Positions 4,736 to 6,651 of a DNA stretch of 6,651 nt are shown here, piece after piece; position 1 is the first letter of the stretch, and each line of letters begins with the position of its first letter. The position numbers and the translations under genes are program-made. Under the pieces are notes generated by a model. The model searched no databases and was not told the DNA's origin. It saw only the letters and a program-made list of their open reading frames with translations. The stretch comes from Bacteroidaceae bacterium. GTDB taxonomy: Bacteria > Bacteroidota > Bacteroidia > Bacteroidales > Bacteroidaceae. Location: the NCBI GenBank assembly GCA_017472905.1, contig JAFUNW010000343.1, positions 1 to 6,651 of the forward strand, given 5' to 3'.

Positions 4736-6651
4736 TCAATCATTTTCTCTCACTAAATCAATAATCATCGGCAGGTCTTGCAAAGGAACCCCCATGCACA
4801 TGAGGCTGTCCGAGTCGTTCATCATCATTTCGCGAAACTCTTCTGCGCTACACAGCTTGCTGCATTTTCGATAGTAGTCCAATGCCTTTTGATAGCGGTG
4901 TGCTACCCAATGCATGTGGCCGATATTGAGCCGGTCCACCACACTCATTTCGGTGTTTCCCTCTTCTATTTTCTGGTAAAAACGTTCGGCCTGTTCTATC
5001 TTGCCTGCCATCAACGAATACCACGCTATGGCTCGCCATACAGTCACAGACTCCTCATCAAGATAGTGTACTTTAAAAAAGCGTTTGAAAGCTTCGTCAT
5101 ATTCTTCCTGCTTGGCAAAACAATTTCCAAGTTGCAAAAGCAGATTCAAATCATCGGGGGAAATGGTTTCTGCCTTCTGATAACACTCTGTAGCCTTTTC
5201 AATAAGTCCCACATTGGAGTAGCATTGTGCCAAATGTACCAAATTCCACAAATTGTCCGGCTTCATAAGCTCGGCCTGCTCGTATTGAACAATCGCTTCA
5301 GAGTATAGTTTTTGCTGTTGAAAGCAGAATCCATGTTTCTGCAATATCTCAACCGTAGGAGTTGCGATACTTTCGAGGTTTTGGAACATCATCTCCGCCT
5401 CAACATAGTGTTTGTTATTAAAAAGGAATAGAGACAAATCATGAATATGCTCGGGACTGTCTACCAACGGAAGCAGCGTTTCTTGATATTGCAACAGGGT
5501 TTCGTCTTCAAAGATATCATCAAATTCATGTCTTCGGGGGAAGAGTTTGAAAAATCGATAGATATTTTGAATATATTTACGGTTGATATTTTCACTTTCG
5601 ACTCCCTTGGCAGCTAATTCCTTCAATTCTTCTTCCATCGCAGAGTCCAAAGTCGGTAAATTTCCTCCGACCATTTTCAAAGTAGAATCGGGCATGGAAG
5701 AGAGGAACAAATAAAATGAATAACTGTCGGAGTCGCAAAACTCGCTGCCGTTTGTCATCATATTTAAGATAACCTTATTCGAACCGCCCACTTTTGAAAC
5801 CACATCGCTCACGACCGAGTGGTTGGAATCAAAAGGAATAAACCAGTTTGAAAGAGTGCGGAAAAATGGAAAATTCTTCATGTGGGCAAATGAAGCCATG
5901 TGTATGTCTGCTCCCATACTATGCAGTTCATTCATGATGTTAAGCTTGTTTTTGACTTTCTTGCTGTCAATCCACTTTTCCCATTCCGGATTGAAGTTTT
6001 CGTCCATCGTCAATTCGTCCAGTCCGGTTTTATCTTTCTTTTTCAACAAGGGATTTTTCATCATTTCCGGGATAAATTCTTCGTTCATGAACTTGCTGAT
6101 ACGTTCCGTTTCGCAGCTTTGCAAAATTTGCATTTGGGTACGGCGCAAATCACGTACAAAGTTTGCGTCTTCCGCAAGTTCTTCTACCCGAAAGCGAATT
6201 TCGGCATTGCTTTTCATGCGATTGTCGTGCATCAAACATCCCAATGCAATTCCACACACGGCTCGCTGACGAATCAATTCAGACGGATGGCGGTAAGCAT
6301 CAAACAGGAAGAGATATTTCTGTGGGTCGTACATTTCAAAAAATCCCAATGTAACGGCACTGATAGCTAGCGCAGCCATACGGTCAGGCATAACAGAGGA
6401 AACGATGAAGTCATAAACGGCCTCACGTTCGCTCACGCTCCATACATCTGAAGTCCACAAAAGGTTGAAAAAGGATATCTCCAACTCTTCTTGATGTTTC
6501 TTTCTTGATATCACCTCTTCTTTTGGCATCCCTTCCAGTTCCAACTTTATCCACTCGATAGCATTGTATATGGTTGTCAGCTTGGGATGTTTCATGAGCT
6601 GCCTCAATGTCTGATGATACAACACGCTACTGGTTTGCTGTTGTACGCTTC
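4736..6651 (-). CDS. Large TPR-repeat protein, 5' end missing
   Basis: The frame is open from the right edge to a TGA at 4736-4738 and encodes at least 637 residues. The first possible start inside the window is a GTG at 6625, but the codons before it remain open (reading SVQQQTSSV into LYHQT) and no ribosome site is seen. The gene therefore most likely begins outside the window. Numbered from that GTG, about the first 390 residues are largely helical with no domain I recognise; 80-135 looks like a HEAT-type helical pair and 190-225 is charged. From about 391 to 600 come roughly six tetratricopeptide repeats. The clearest are 425-458 (EAIVQYEQAELMKPDN), 459-492 (KATECYQKAETISPDD), 493-526 and 565-598 (KALDYYRKC). 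TPRs usually bind peptide partners. There is no signal peptide or membrane segment in the visible part. It is the upstream gene of the three-gene operon; its specific role is unknown. Confidence 0.88.
   Translation of the reverse strand, partial: SVQQQTSSVLYHQTLRQLMKHPKLTTIYNAIEWIKLELEGMPKEEVISRKKHQEELEISFFNLLWTSDVWSVSEREAVYDFIVSSVMPDRMAALAISAVTLGFFEMYDPQKYLFLFDAYRHPSELIRQRAVCGIALGCLMHDNRMKSNAEIRFRVEELAEDANFVRDLRRTQMQILQSCETERISKFMNEEFIPEMMKNPLLKKKDKTGLDELTMDENFNPEWEKWIDSKKVKNKLNIMNELHSMGADIHMASFAHMKNFPFFRTLSNWFIPFDSNHSVVSDVVSKVGGSNKVILNMMTNGSEFCDSDSYSFYLFLSSMPDSTLKMVGGNLPTLDSAMEEELKELAAKGVESENINRKYIQNIYRFFKLFPRRHEFDDIFEDETLLQYQETLLPLVDSPEHIHDLSLFLFNNKHYVEAEMMFQNLESIATPTVEILQKHGFCFQQQKLYSEAIVQYEQAELMKPDNLWNLVHLAQCYSNVGLIEKATECYQKAETISPDDLNLLLQLGNCFAKQEEYDEAFKRFFKVHYLDEESVTVWRAIAWYSLMAGKIEQAERFYQKIEEGNTEMSVVDRLNIGHMHWVAHRYQKALDYYRKCSKLCSAEEFREMMMNDSDSLMCMGVPLQDLPMIIDLVREND

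Noticed and set aside
4778..5308. 176-codon + strand open frame opposite the TPR gene, with hydrophobic stretches
   Set aside because: It is antisense to clear TPR repeats; the hydrophobicity comes from complementing codons of charged helices.
5823..6370. Overlapping + strand open frames (148 and 156 codons) opposite the TPR gene
   Set aside because: They overlap each other in different frames and lie antisense to a continuous coding frame, with no promoter or ribosome site.
6623..6625. GTG at 6625 as the true start of the TPR gene
   Set aside because: The frame stays open to the window edge and there is no ribosome site, so truncation by the window is more likely.

Overview
The window looks like chromosomal DNA from a member of the Bacteroidales (Bacteroides, Phocaeicola or Parabacteroides type). 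The evidence is moderate G+C content, AT-rich spacers with few strong Shine-Dalgarno sites, promoter-like TAnnTTTG boxes, and the kinds of protein encoded (Mfd tail, FtnA-type ferritin, maltose/galactoside O-acetyltransferase, Blc-type lipocalin, YgiQ-type radical SAM protein). This assignment is an inference from sequence character, not a database match. There are no tRNA or rRNA genes, insertion sequences, CRISPR arrays or phage genes.

Layout, left to right. The + strand opens with the last 65 codons of a gene that reads as the transcription-repair coupling factor Mfd, ending at 199. A 350-base gene-free stretch follows (200-549). It holds a compact array of four related palindromic 14-base sites (279-356), a candidate mfd terminator (381-410), a 15-base palindrome (466-480) and the ferritin terminator (492-520). 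Ferritin lies on the - strand (550-1074) with every ferroxidase residue present. A 181-base divergent promoter region separates it from a + strand hexapeptide O-acetyltransferase (1256-1813). That gene converges on a - strand Blc-type lipocalin lipoprotein (1853-2395).

The right 60% is one apparent - strand operon. Its order of transcription is a large TPR-repeat protein (4736 to beyond the right edge, 5' end missing), a 104-residue protein of unknown function (4400-4714, 21 bases downstream), and a YgiQ-family radical SAM protein (2526-4403). The last two overlap as ATGA, which fixes the radical SAM start at the ATG at 4403 rather than the upstream GTG at 4436. A hairpin at 2483-2517 closes the operon.

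Most of the window is ordinary housekeeping and accessory metabolism. The points that deserve a second look are the 22-base-periodic palindromic array downstream of mfd, a palindrome sitting on the predicted ferritin -7 element, and the coupled TPR / small unknown protein / radical SAM operon. I see no convincing undescribed defence or mobile system.
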